DNA of 64,000 bases from Sipunculus nudus (GCA_026874595.1 CM049317.1:22022882-22086881); one strand, 5' to 3'. Positions 26,404 to 37,765 are shown, counted from the stretch's first letter. Notes: generated by a model not told the origin, from the letters alone. A program made the numbers and translations.

Positions 26404-26719
26404 AGGGGCGTAGCCGGGGGGGGGGGGGGGGCACAGGGGGCCAAGCTAATTCTAATATATATGTTCAAAACATGTTCAAAAATGGTAACTTAAAATTGTT
26501 TATTCATAAAAGTATCTTTTTTACTCTCGCGTTACAGGCCAGACTTTAAAGCCCCAGTCCCATATAGAAGCCGGATAAACACGGATCACATCCGGCACGA
26601 TCCGGCATGTGAACCATGTAGCCGCCGTGATGGTCCGCGCCGATCCCTGTTGGTCCTAGAACGTCCGGGAAAGTCCTTGGGGCTCCGGGAGGCTAACACG
26701 GCTGTTTTGGGAAATTCAA

Positions 26720-26772
<53 letters not shown>
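26404..26772 (+). mobile_element. DNA-transposon fragment with CAGGGGCGTAGCC end
   Basis: Begins CAGGGGCGTAGCC, the same terminus as the element at 62174-63837, followed by a G homopolymer. A GC-rich block of CCGGAT/GATCCGG-like words follows at 26560-26700, and it ends in a (TA)n array (26724-26772). The opposite inverted end was not found, so this is likely a truncated non-autonomous hAT-like element. Confidence 0.45.
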
Positions 26773-26774
<2 letters not shown>

Positions 26775-26775
<1 letters not shown>

Positions 26776-27533
26776 TAGAATCATATGAATGTGAATATAA
26801 ACCCATGGTCGTTTGCTTCATTTATGTAATTATGAAGTATTTTATGAAGGCGAAATAAGAGGTAAGCTCAACATGCACTTTGTAAGGATAGAGTAAAGCT
26901 TCAGTGAATACGCTTATAACGGAGATGACAGCTTGAGCACTGTAGTGGCTCAAGTTTATAAATGAGGTGAGGGAGAGAGAGACGGGAGGGGGATAGTATG
27001 GTCTGTATAAGCCATGTTATATAATCTAAGGATTGCAACAGGTTCAGACTAGGGCAGACAAAATGGCTTTGGTTTCATTTGCTTGCCAAATTGACCTATC
27101 CATGAACTCTATGCGACCTTAATAGCATATTCATTCAATGAATAAACGTGAGTATGGGACTAAGGAGCTACCAATCAGGTGACCTTAAACTGTAAAGCGT
27201 CAATCATCTGACAAAAAATAAAATGCATAATTTGACAGAGCTCTGTCAAACACAACACGTGTAGTCTGTAAATATTACCAGTATACCCATGTTGTCATGT
27301 TTTCCGGGATATTTTAAAGTTAAAAGGGCGGAGCATTTGGGCTGTGGTGGATAGGTCAATTGGTGTAATGCCCCCTGACAGCTCCTCAGGAGCCAGTAAG
27401 ACTGAAATGTGACACTAAGACAGACCAACTACTTGCGTGGAAACCTAGTTTATTATCACACACACAGTCACACACACATTTGAATACATGTATATGCACA
27501 AATACCTTTATTTACAAAACACGTAGAAACATA

Positions 27534-27600
<67 letters not shown>

Positions 27601-27675
27601 ATGAGAAAAATATGCAAAAGTTCGGCTCGCAAAGTCAAAATCGATCCCTAACCTTCATTTTACATATTCCTACGC

Positions 27676-27724
<49 letters not shown>

Positions 27725-27740
27725 TTCTTTTATCGTGCGC
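26775..27740. other. Intergenic stretch with two TA arrays
   Basis: No gene. (TA)n occurs at 27545-27598 and (TA)n(TG)n at 27676-27724. The rest shows nothing recognised. Confidence 0.5.
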
Positions 27741-28540
27741 TGTTGACATTCTGTTTCGCGTTAGGCCCAAGCCCTGGGCGTCAATTGCTATGGCGTGTAG
27801 AGACACAGCGCTCGGTGTAATCCGTACTGGGTAAACCCTGGCGTGTGAAGACACAGCGCTCATGCTAATCTGGAATTTTCTGGGCTTTTCGCGCTCTATG
27901 AGCGCGTGTCTTGTATTGTTCTTTTGGCGCGTGTGTATTATGTATTGTTGTGTTCTTTGGATTTTCGTGAAATAGAAGTTTTCTAGGCTTTGGGGTGAGA
28001 TGCTATAAATTAGGGTCTGTGTTTAGAGCCTAAGGAGGAGAGAGAGGAATATTCCAGTGGATACGGAAGAGTGTGAGTCAGTTTGTGGACTTTCCGGTAA
28101 TTAAAGCAGTTATAGATTTCTTCGAAATTTGCAACGGATTTTAGATAGTCTTCAGTGTGCCTTTTGGATTACCACCAGAACTTCACTTTTGGATTATAAA
28201 GATTGTTTTTAGTATTAAATTGGACTATTATTCTCTGAGAAGTTATACGTGAACTTTTCATCTGGATTATATGTTTTAAAGGACTTGATGATCTGTGACA
28301 GTGGTGGTATCCAGAAAAGCCTAGGATCCAGACACCCGATCTGGTACTGTACACTTTATTTATTATACTGTGTAATTGTATTGATTTACTGTTATACTGT
28401 TATTATACTGTGGAATTGTATTGATTTAGTGTATTGTAATGTTAGGGTTGCTTTAAGAATACATTATAATTATTTGTTAACAAAAAACCACTGACTTCTT
28501 TATTCATTCCCCTAGACATATCACGCTCCCTAGTGTTACA
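27741..28540 (+). mobile_element. LTR-like block (possible solo LTR)
   Basis: About 800 bp, more GC-rich at its left, that can be read as beginning TGTTG and ending CCCTAGTGTTACA. It has a TATA-like GCTATAAATTAGGG at about 28002, a short duplication of GACACAGCGCTC (about 27801 and 27849), and a T-rich end with repeated TATACTG words. Start TG, end CA and an internal TATA box fit a retroviral-type LTR. No matching second LTR, tRNA primer site or convincing target duplication was found. Confidence 0.35.
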
Positions 28541-28639
28541 GAATCTGATTTTTATTTATCTCCGTAACAAAATGTATGCTGGTCACGACTACGTGATCTG
28601 TTGTTATTAGGTTCCGCAACAATATAGATATATATATAG

Positions 28640-28671
<32 letters not shown>

Positions 28672-29740
28672 TGATTTCAAACACAAACATATATCGATAA
28701 AGTAAATTATCCTTATAAATACATTTCATACCATCTTCTTGTATACACGGTAGGCGGCCATCACATTTCAATGGTCCTGATATTACTGAAACTGACTGGC
28801 TTGTTGGCCAGGAAACCTCCCCGTGTAATGACCTTTTGTAAGGACACAGTTGATATTTCAGCAACACTGAATAATTAGTTTTGATAAAATTATGTACCAA
28901 TATTTTTAATTGTATAACAATGCTAGTATTAAAGCAGGAAGAAATAGATAATAGTATACTCACAATGCTTGAACAGGTCTCGCCGATTTGACTGTTTTGT
29001 CTGCACTGAATGTTGGCCTCACAGGGACACAGAAACCAAAGACGACCCCAGGGCTTGAAGTGGGAGGATGGGGGGGGGGGGGGTTTACACGAATGCGCTT
29101 GAAGGGATTATTTGACAAGTGACACACTGACAGGAGAGGGCTTTAGTCTTCAAAGATCAAGTGAGGTTACTGTACAGTCCACCAATTAATAATGGTTCCT
29201 GGATAAGTTTCAAGTTTCAAAATAATTACACAAATTTTAAATACCAGATCCTTGATTGATAGCAGTTTATATGTATACATCAAAAAGGCATAGATATATA
29301 AATCAAGTAATATAAAAATTATATAGCTACTTATTAATAAGGTTTATCTAGGAAAAGTCTTCAGTTCTTTATGGATACTCTTTTTTAGAAATAAAGTGTT
29401 GTATGACCATTTTTATACTGTTTCCTGAATTCAAATAAATTTCTGTCAGGAAAAATAAATCTTCTAAATTTTAAATGTATTTTATTGCCAGGGTAACAGA
29501 TCAGGTCATAACAATGTTGATAGAATGTCCTTAATTTCAGCAAGCAATTTACAGCAATATACCAGTATTTACTTTTTACAATAATTTCTGACTTTATATA
29601 TTGCACATCATTTGAATCACAATTGTACCTCCCTAGATATCTTTAAAAAATATTAAGGAAACGTGGTTACACTTTCTTGTGAGAAGCTTAGGCTAAATTA
29701 ACACGAATCTCCTATAAGCAGCATTGAGGCACTCTTACCT
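28541..29740. other. Intergenic stretch
   Basis: Contains a (GATA/TA/TG) microsatellite at 28622-28671 and a short poly-G run near 29071-29082. No gene, RNA or module match was recognised. Confidence 0.45.
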
Positions 29741-29747
29741 AAAAATT

Positions 29748-29895
29748 TGACGTCAGTTTGACGTCAAATTGACATCAATTTGTTGTCTAAAACTTGACAT
29801 CGATTTTACAAATACAATCAAAGAAAATCTGAAATGACATTGTTTAACATTTTGATCAAATTTCAACCAATATTTGACGTCAGATTTATGTTGTG
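29748..29895 (+). repeat. TGACGTCA-rich fragment, probable MITE end
   Basis: Three perfect TGACGTCA palindromes (29748-29755, 29759-29766, 29875-29882) and a TGACATCA variant fall within 135 nt. The block ends at GTGGTGCCCACTGGG, directly before inverted module E. The arrangement looks like the subterminal repeats of a DNA transposon. The octamer is also the canonical CREB/ATF site. Confidence 0.5.
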
Positions 29896-29929
29896 GTGCC
29901 CACTGGGAAGTAAAAAGGCTTTTATTTTC

Positions 29930-32038
29930 AAATATAATTGTGTGTGTATTTTTTGTGTGTATGTACATACCTATATACAGAGCTTGTATAGAAAACATTG
30001 ATTTCTGCTGCATGGGGAAAGTAAAAACGTCACATCACAAGTGCTGCTATAGTTGCTTCTTATTACCACTTGGAGGTCACGTCTGTGACATTTAACTGAG
30101 CTGGTATATGAAACAGCTGTAGAGCAGATTTGGTAATTGTGAGCTGTCACCAAACAACTGATACATTGCACCTACAGGTCACTTTCATTAGCATACATTG
30201 AGAAGCAGAGCAGGCATCAGTGATGTATGGTAAGGTTTAGGGGGACTGCCTGCATGGATGTATTATAATTGCATCAAAATGTGTTATGTTTTTCTTTGGG
30301 ATTTTTATCTTATTGCGTGACCTGAATTTTCCCTATTGTTTTCCCAAATCTCAGGATTGGGGGATACTTCCTAAGCTGGTACGCCCATGAAAATTACAGC
30401 CCATTATCAAATGAAAATTATAGATTATTCAGTCATAGCGTAACACCGCCATGGCGAAATATATGTGCACATTTATAACGGCATACAGTCATTCTATAAG
30501 CAGGTTAACTGATGAATCATACAGTTCTCAATTTTTTTCAACTAATGCCATGAAGTGGCTGGTACACAGTTTTTGTTTGAGTGGTAACACTAAATCAGGG
30601 CGGCATCCATATTTTTTAGATTACTTCATACGTCATCGCCATTTACAATTATGTGATTTATATAAATCAACATGAGGACGAGGAAATCGTGCTGTTTAGA
30701 CGAACTGAACCAAGGCGACCAACAAGCTCGGTTCCAGAAAAAGAAAAAAGCCTTACTATGGCAATTGGTAATTATATATGGCCTATTTGTCATGCTATGC
30801 TGAGAAAAAGCAGTAGCCGTGTGTTTGTCAAGGTGAATCTCACAACTGGCATATGGCCTAAATTAAAATGAGGGATATCCTGTTTTTCTGAATAACCTGG
30901 TTGTAGGGATGATTTTCCTAGAGTTATAAATATAGACCAGGAAGATTCTGACTGGTCTTGGATATGATGCAGTAAGAATCGGCACGCGATTCGATAAAGT
31001 TCATTACATACTTGTCTAATAAGTAGTCTTATATACCGCAGATACCGATACGCAGATATACATGAATCAGATATTGTCTCAAATGGTCCGAAGAAGCGAA
31101 GTAAGTACCCTTTAAATGTAAGTACCATTTTACCACTGAGGGAGTTACTTGGCATTGACGGCAGTCGCTTAACTAATTTTCAAATCAGAATTATTAATTC
31201 TTAATAGGAGAAAATTAACGTTTAGTAACCTTGCTAGTTGTCATGATTATAAAAGTATAGTGTTCTATTTGCCGGCTGAAGTGAGTTTCGTTAATCAAAG
31301 TTTACTTTTTTCGAATATCCATATAGCTATTTTATATGTTTATTAATCAATATAACTTTGTACGTATGTAAACAACAAGCAATATCGTTAAATGTAACTG
31401 TTTTTGAACAAACAAAAATTCTCTAAATCGCTCAATTGGCAAAGCAGGAAAATTTTACTCAAATAATGCTTTACAAATGGCATATACACAGGACATCTCT
31501 CATCATAGATTTTTCAAATTATTATCAAAAGACTTTCGCATCAATGTGCACGCATACCTAGCGTAAAGTTGTTTGTCGTATTCGGTTCTAGTGTATGTCA
31601 AAAGATAAAAGACAGAGACCACGACATAAGTTTTACCTTTAAAAGAGTCTTACTTTTAAAAATTAAGATATAACAAATTGTCTATCTTGCATTGCGAAAT
31701 CAAAGAGTCGAACACATAATGCCAATCTTTGTCAACATATGTCGCTGTTGTGATACAAAAGCTTATTGTGTTTACCTCTTGGGCAATGCAACGTCTATTT
31801 TCAAATCGTCTCACATGGTTTGAAGTTATACCTGCAAGGACATCTTATTGAATGAACTTTAAAAGGAAGACAATGTCGTATGTTATTTCTCTCTAATACA
31901 CTTTAAACAATAAAAAGATAAAGAATAATGTTATCAAGGGGAATCCTTAACGACTATTTTTATTGATAGAATAATTTTGACTGAAACCCAGCGTTACTTC
32001 ACTTATGACATTTAAAAAACGACTGCTTCATGTGTACT

Positions 32039-32040
<2 letters not shown>
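29930..32040 (-). repeat. TLR-flank module, inverted copy E
   Basis: Reverse complement of copy A from about 2170 to 200. Correspondences include 29950-30110 with 1990-2140, 30660-30920 with 1300-1560, 31190-31420 with 840-1000, and 31680-31880 with 370-560. It also matches copy C inverted. No gene. Together with D it forms the right arm of the TLR palindrome. Confidence 0.8.
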
Positions 32041-32042
<2 letters not shown>

Positions 32043-32092
<50 letters not shown>

Positions 32093-32095
32093 ATA
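32043..32095. repeat. (TA)n microsatellite
   Basis: TA array at the outer edge of copy E, mirroring the array at 141-196 beside copy A. Confidence 0.97.
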
Positions 32096-32099
32096 ACAC

Positions 32100-32468
32100 G
32101 ATATACCGTATGTGTGAGGATTTTGTATACTTTAACTTATATATAAAATAGGCAGGCAGAATGCACAACAGTAGGTGATTACTATTAGTTTATAAACACA
32201 ATCTCTCAATAAGGTCATCCGACTGACCCGAAAATAATGAGTCTTTACGCACAAAAGATTATAAAAGCACATAATAAGGTTTAGTGCGTATGATAATTAA
32301 TAATACACTGGCCGCGAAGGAGCTATAGTTGCAACACGTTTGTGAGAAATGCAGTGATTTCCTCAAAACGACGGCTCCGTGTATTTTTTTTTTTTTTGGA
32401 CGAGACCCGGGCGAGAAATTTTTTCAGGCAACAATTATGATTCTGCTGAACACAGAAGGTCACTTCGA

Positions 32469-32512
<44 letters not shown>

Positions 32513-33239
32513 GTGTGTGTGTGTTACACCAAATCAGATTCTGTGTAATTGCCCATTTAATGAAATGGGCTGAGGCATGCTTCAGTTTTTAAAACTCATT
32601 CACATATATCTGCATAATAAGTGTAACTGCAAACTCTTTCGTTAAAAATGACAACAATAGGAATATTTTGTTTTAGAACCACATAGTAAGCATGACACCC
32701 ATATGCAGAATGATTGATCCTTGGGCATTGAGGTGTGACAAAAAGAGAATACTTTAGATTCGCTATTTATGATCGCTTGTCTATCTATAGCCCCACCCTG
32801 AGTTTTCAATGTCGAGTCAAGGGGCTCCCTTTAATGTCCAAATTTTCAAAAACTCATTTAAAGACTGCGGGCCGACTCTGTTCCATATAGTTCCAACATG
32901 ATGTTTAAGACTGCTGAAACTGTCAGATTTTTCATTTGCACTAGAGCTTGAACATGGCTCGTAGTACAAATAGAAACGTTTAATGTAGGGCCCTGAAATG
33001 TGAATCTTTTGCACGATATCATGACTTTATTCATAATTATCACCAAATAATACATAAAAACACCCTGGCTGCATCGAGCGGTGACCCGCTTCTTTGAGAT
33101 TGGCCAAGCAAAAATGAAGTAGGTGTCTACTTTAAAACACATATTCGGCACTATTGAGCAACGTTTATTGTTTCAAAAATAAAATGAATAAAAACTTGAC
33201 ACCACAAAAAATCTAATCATGACTGGCGTTGTTTTTTTT
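32100..33239. other. Intergenic stretch upstream of the plus-strand TLR
   Basis: No gene. A (TG)n array lies at 32468-32524. The part 33010-33160 matches, inverted, 16728-16850 beside the other TLR. The rest shows nothing recognised. Confidence 0.5.
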
Positions 33240-34011
33240 AAAGTCAAGTTTGAAGGCCGTCATGAGCTGAAATGTCCTACTAATCTTATGAGAATATTTT
33301 GAACAGCTTTATGCGAAGGGTGGTAATAATCTCATTTCTCAAGAAGGTTGCTGACGTCCGCCTTCCCACTTTAATTTCTTGCGAAAGTCACGCATTTTAA
33401 GACGTTTATAATAATTAAAAATAACAGGCTTGCACATAAAAGTTTGACATGTACATAAACAATTGAACATTTACATAATATTTATTGTTCTAGCTGACAG
33501 AGTTTTTCTGAATTTCATATATTATGGATTGCAAATAAAGGTGTCCTGCAGCGAAAGCTTTAACATGAACATAGTCCTTGTAATTCTATGCAAGTTGCAG
33601 GTAACAACGAGCCCTTTCCATGACATATTTTGTGAATAAACGTACCTTGCAACATCCTCTGCTTGATTTCAGGACTTTTAATTAAAAACATTTAAGTAGA
33701 GAAATCTTTTCTGTATCAGATCAAATGTATTAGGGTTTTCATACATGTGCAAGCAGTACTATTATTTTTTCGTTCAGAGGTGTTGCCCATTTGATAAAAT
33801 GAGCAATTTTTCAACATGATTTCATATCTTTTATTGTGCACTGATTAAATTCAAATACATGGATCTCTAAAATTCTTTGTTTCCTATCTTTTAGAATCAT
33901 AGTGGCCAAAAAGGTAACTTGTGAAGTGCAAAGGATTCTTGGAGGTATTCCATATGGACAAATGAGCCCTGCTGATTCCTAAAGCAGTGTAAACAATCCA
34001 AGCCATTGAAC
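33240..34011 (+). other. 5' flank of the plus-strand TLR
   Basis: Inverted match to the 5' flank of the minus-strand TLR. The stretch 33480-33620 corresponds to about 16250-16370, including GGTGTC(C/T)TGCAGC. The TGTTGCCCATTT word near 33782 corresponds to about 16050-16060. The last bases, AGCCATTGAAC before the ATG, are nearly identical in both genes. Likely promoter and 5' UTR; no individual site can be named. Confidence 0.6.
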
Positions 34012-36189
34012 ATGAGTGTCGCCAAATGTTTGCTGTTGTTATCTCTACTACTATGTTTTTTCGTATCTGATCATTTTGAATGCCCGGAACACTGTATATG
34101 TCCATCAGTAAACTTATTTTTTGCGGAAAAATGTTTAACCGCTTACGAGAGCCTTTATTTTACTGAATGCCCGGCAAACTGTTCATGCTTTCCACAAACA
34201 TTTTTTGTGAAGTCCATTGGGTGTATAAATTACCTCAGCGAAACAGAGTTTACCAATTTAAGACCGAGTCTTATTGGAAATGTTTCAATAATAAATTTTG
34301 CAAAATCTATTAACATGGAATTGTTTTCACAGTCCATCTGTATTCCAACAATGCTGATGTTGATCCTCTATAAAAATAAAATAAAGGCATTGCTTTACAA
34401 GAAAGGAGTACAAGAACAGTGCTTTAGTACACTGATGTTTTTTGTGGCAGAGGACAATGAAATAAGGCAAATAGATCCAAAATTTTTTAAGGATATGAAT
34501 AACCTTCTCGAAGTTAAACTGAAGAGGAACCTACTCACCAGCTTAGATCCCAAAACCTTCATCTGGCCGTCCCTGACCAATTTGCAAGAGGTTGACCTAA
34601 GTGAGAACAAGTTAAAAGTGATTGATTTGTGGCCGCTGAAAATGCAAAACTTTATACATCAGGGAGTACAACTGTCAAGGACAGTGGTTAATGTAAGCTC
34701 TAACCAAATCGAAACCGTTGTCAACACAGTGGATTTTAACCTGACTCAGGTAAATACAGAAAATCACATTCTTTTCGACCTGAGGTATAACAAACTGCAT
34801 TCCTTACGGGGACTTTTGACAGATCTACTTGAAAACCCTTTGGACATAATGAAAGTGAGACATTTTACATATATTCTTGACTCTAATGAATTTGACTGCG
34901 ATTGTGACATGTGGCTTGTTTGGAAGTTGATCCGATATTTTAAGAAAAGCTTTCGGCCAAGATGGATTGAAGTGAAATGCTTGAAACCTGATCGTCTCAA
35001 CAATTCTGATATATACACTGTACAAGAGGAAGATTTTCAGTGTTCTGTGGTCAACTGCACGTATACTGCAGAATGCCAATGTGTGAAAACTCCTGCAAAT
35101 AAGACATTACGGGTTGAATGTGTACATGGAAATCTTGATGGTTTGCCGGTAATTTCTTCTATCGCAGCTGAAAATATCACTTATTATGAATTATATGTTA
35201 CCAACAGCTACTTAAATTCTTTGGATTTAAGACCATACGACGGAAAGCTGTCTGTACTTGACATTTCATCAAACAATATAATCAGTTTTCCTTCAGACTT
35301 TCTCACATATCTAAACCAAACAAAATACATTCTGCTGAGAAACAACAAACTCAAGACACTACCAGGTTCTGTTAAAAATTTGGACTTTAAAGACGTAGAA
35401 GAAATAACTCTAAGCGGTAACCCCTTCACCTGTGACTGCACCTCTCTTTGGCTGAAGGAATGGATGCAGAAACACCGAGATAAAATAAGCGATTTAAATG
35501 AAGTGCGATGTGCGTTTCCAGAGTGGAACAGGGGCAAACTTATAAAAGAAGTAGATGAATCAGATTTTGTATGTAGAAAGGTAGATATTGGAATGGTAGT
35601 TGGCTTACCCTTAGGGCTTCTTCTTATCTCAATCTGTACTGCCGCAATGATTTGGTATTTTCATGACCATATCAAGATGTTTCTGTTTAAACGCTTTGGC
35701 TTGCGTATTAATTATGGCTACTTAGATGAAGAACGGGCTTATGATGTTTTCCTGTCCTACAGCCGTCACGACGAGGAGTGGGTGGAACAGACTCTCGCAA
35801 ATACACTTGAACAACATAATCCACCATTCAGAGTATGTCTTCATTATAAAGACTTTGTACCAGGATTATCGATCGCAGAAAACATTAGCCGCGCAATTGA
35901 AGGAAGTCATTGCACCGTGATCGCTGTCTCTGCTCATTTCCTTCAGAGTGAATGGTGTCGCTATGAATTCCAGTTGGCTCAAAATGACGCCGTCACCAAA
36001 AGGTCAACGGTCATTGTTATTCTCCTTGACCCTGTAGCTCATCTTGACCTTGACCGTGATTTAAGAATTTACCTCAAAACCAACACCTATCTAGCAAGAA
36101 ATGATCCCAGGTTTTGGAACAAATTGTTAATGGCACTGCCGAAACCCTCCGGGAGGATCCGGGGCTTTCTTAAACTACAGCCCGTATAG
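34012..36189 (+). CDS. Toll-like receptor, multiple-cysteine-cluster type, single exon (paralogue)
   Basis: Complete 725-residue paralogue of the minus-strand TLR. The order is signal peptide, cysteine-rich N-terminal caps (FECPEHCIC, ECPANCSC), LRRs, LRRCT around FDCDCDMW, LRRNT-like cluster, LRRs, LRRCT around FTCDCTSLW, transmembrane helix (VGLPLGLLLISICTAAMIW), and TIR domain. The TIR has box 1 YDVFLSYSRHDEEW, box 2 KDFVPG and box 3 FW. After about residue 140 it is very close to its paralogue. Before that it differs strongly and carries a short insertion (VQEQ after YKKG). The start is the ATG at 34012; an in-frame TTG six bases upstream is not a likely start. No introns, frameshifts or stops. 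Likely cell-surface or endosomal pattern-recognition receptor signalling through TIR adaptors; ligand unknown. Confidence 0.95.
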   Translation: MSVAKCLLLLSLLLCFFVSDHFECPEHCICPSVNLFFAEKCLTAYESLYFTECPANCSCFPQTFFVKSIGCINYLSETEFTNLRPSLIGNVSIINFAKSINMELFSQSICIPTMLMLILYKNKIKALLYKKGVQEQCFSTLMFFVAEDNEIRQIDPKFFKDMNNLLEVKLKRNLLTSLDPKTFIWPSLTNLQEVDLSENKLKVIDLWPLKMQNFIHQGVQLSRTVVNVSSNQIETVVNTVDFNLTQVNTENHILFDLRYNKLHSLRGLLTDLLENPLDIMKVRHFTYILDSNEFDCDCDMWLVWKLIRYFKKSFRPRWIEVKCLKPDRLNNSDIYTVQEEDFQCSVVNCTYTAECQCVKTPANKTLRVECVHGNLDGLPVISSIAAENITYYELYVTNSYLNSLDLRPYDGKLSVLDISSNNIISFPSDFLTYLNQTKYILLRNNKLKTLPGSVKNLDFKDVEEITLSGNPFTCDCTSLWLKEWMQKHRDKISDLNEVRCAFPEWNRGKLIKEVDESDFVCRKVDIGMVVGLPLGLLLISICTAAMIWYFHDHIKMFLFKRFGLRINYGYLDEERAYDVFLSYSRHDEEWVEQTLANTLEQHNPPFRVCLHYKDFVPGLSIAENISRAIEGSHCTVIAVSAHFLQSEWCRYEFQLAQNDAVTKRSTVIVILLDPVAHLDLDRDLRIYLKTNTYLARNDPRFWNKLLMALPKPSGRIRGFLKLQPV

Positions 36190-36486
36190 AAATTTAATTC
36201 GACGCATTTTTTTTCAAAAAGATGTCAGGGATATATTTAGTTATGCCAGCACTTCATATTAATAATATTTAAGACAGCTATTGATCCATGGATAGACTAT
36301 TCAGTGTTGTATCAGAGGAACCGAGCACAACTAGACTTTTATGTTTTCCATGATATCCACACATATTTCCTAACATAAAAAAGAAAAAAATCCAAATATT
36401 TTGTACACTGTTTAATCTGATGAGCATTCAAATCTCATTAACGGATTTCCACATGTCAGAAATACCATGCATGCTATTATATGTAT
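36190..36486 (+). other. 3' flank of the plus-strand TLR
   Basis: A segment at about 36280-36360 matches the reverse complement of 13080-13190 below the other TLR, indicating a shared 3' UTR. No perfect AATAAA was found in it. Confidence 0.55.
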
Positions 36487-36499
36487 AAATATATATATT

Positions 36500-36552
<53 letters not shown>
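36487..36552. repeat. (TA)n microsatellite
   Basis: Interrupted TA array at the left edge of a Tigger-like block. Confidence 0.95.
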
Positions 36553-36554
<2 letters not shown>

Positions 36555-36559
36555 ATTTC

Positions 36560-37765
36560 TTTGATCAGTTGCCTCGCCTTTAATAGCCTCATGATTATTT
36601 TAGAGCGGGGTCAAAGCAATGTCTAAGAAAAATAATCGACGGCTTCAAATTGACGACGGGTCTCGTTGAGAGGCCAGATACAAAAAAACTTCCATGTTTG
36701 CCGTATTTTCTAATTCACTATAATCTATGTATTTACGGCTCATATTGATCGGAGGAGATTGTAGTATGAATGTCTATTAGTGCGTGTTAATAAACAGTTC
36801 ATTCCTCTTATATCTATCTTTTTACTTACATGTCACGCCTATTTTTCCATACCGGCAGCCGATTTTCCAGAACCATCCATTTTCATTACATCCGATCACC
36901 GATCTAAATAAAAATATGTCAACAGTGATTCGGCAATCGCCAGTATCATTGTCACACCAAATCGCGTACCTTGCTTTTAAGTGCGTTGCAATTTCATTTT
37001 TTCGAACTCGGTTAGCTCGAATTACTGTATGTGTCCCCGAAAAAAAAACAGTTAAACACTAATTTAATTCTTTTTGTGTCGAACTAGAATGTGTCGAAAA
37101 CGATGTGTCGATGTATTTGATGCTCGCCAGCTAGTATTTCTATCGCTTAATACGAATTCATGTTGCTTGAATGTTTGGATAACAATTGCACACGGCTCCT
37201 CAGTCTTGATTGAGCCATGATGACCACTTATACGTAATAAATATCGAAAGGCTCATACTCAGCAAGCGCGAAGGCTCTGTCGCTCGACTCGAGGTCATGC
37301 TGGTATAATGTTTATATAACAGTTGTTCACGGTCCATCAATCATACCCACGGTCATGGTGACTAATTACACATTTAATACCGATTAGGATCTAACTCATC
37401 AAGCGCAATGGTTTACACACCTGGTTTGTTGTTTAACTGTTTTGCTAATTAGTCACTCAAAATCATGCCTTTTCTACTCTCGCCGACATTTACCTAATCC
37501 TTTTTTGGATGGTACTTCTATGTGCCATTTTATTATTTATGAGTAAAATTTTTATAAAATTTGTGTTGTTCTTTCACACAAACATATGTGAGAACTATAT
37601 AAAATATTCCCTTTACATATGCAGTATTTATCGAAAATAATCAAAGATGAATATAATAAATGTCGGTTGTCTCGAACTCAGGTTGTGTCAAAGCTTCGTT
37701 TAGACGCCGGGTCAAAGCCAGGTTAGGTCCCTTCGACTCCGACACAACGAGGTTTTACTATATAT
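36560..37765 (+). mobile_element. Non-autonomous Tigger/pogo-like DNA transposon (partial)
   Basis: The right edge, CGACACAACGAGGTTTTACTATA, abuts a TA run. Internal words such as TCGAACTCGGTTAGCTCGAA and GTTGTGTC recur, as in Tigger-family MITEs with TA target sites. No transposase ORF is present. A diverged tandem pair of about 136 bp lies inside at 37165-37435. The left inverted end is not clear. Confidence 0.45.
37165..37435 (+). repeat. Diverged tandem repeat, period about 136 bp, two units
   Basis: Units begin near GATAACAATTGCACACGG and ATAACAGTTGTTCACGG. Each runs through a CATGATGACCAC/CATGGTGACTAA word to ...CAAGCGC(G)AA(T)GG. Identity is moderate. Confidence 0.6.

Noticed and set aside
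27480-27746. Open frames rich in YIYIYI or HTHTHT, here and at about fifteen other places
   Set aside because: Translation of (TA)n and (TG)n arrays; no coding value.
34006-34011. Start of the plus-strand TLR at TTG, two codons upstream
   Set aside because: The eukaryotic gene has an ATG at 34012 opening straight into the signal peptide; the same AGCCATTGAAC context precedes the ATG of the other TLR.
34395-35920. Open frames overlapping the plus-strand TLR
   Set aside because: Same reason; they mirror the shadows seen at the other TLR.
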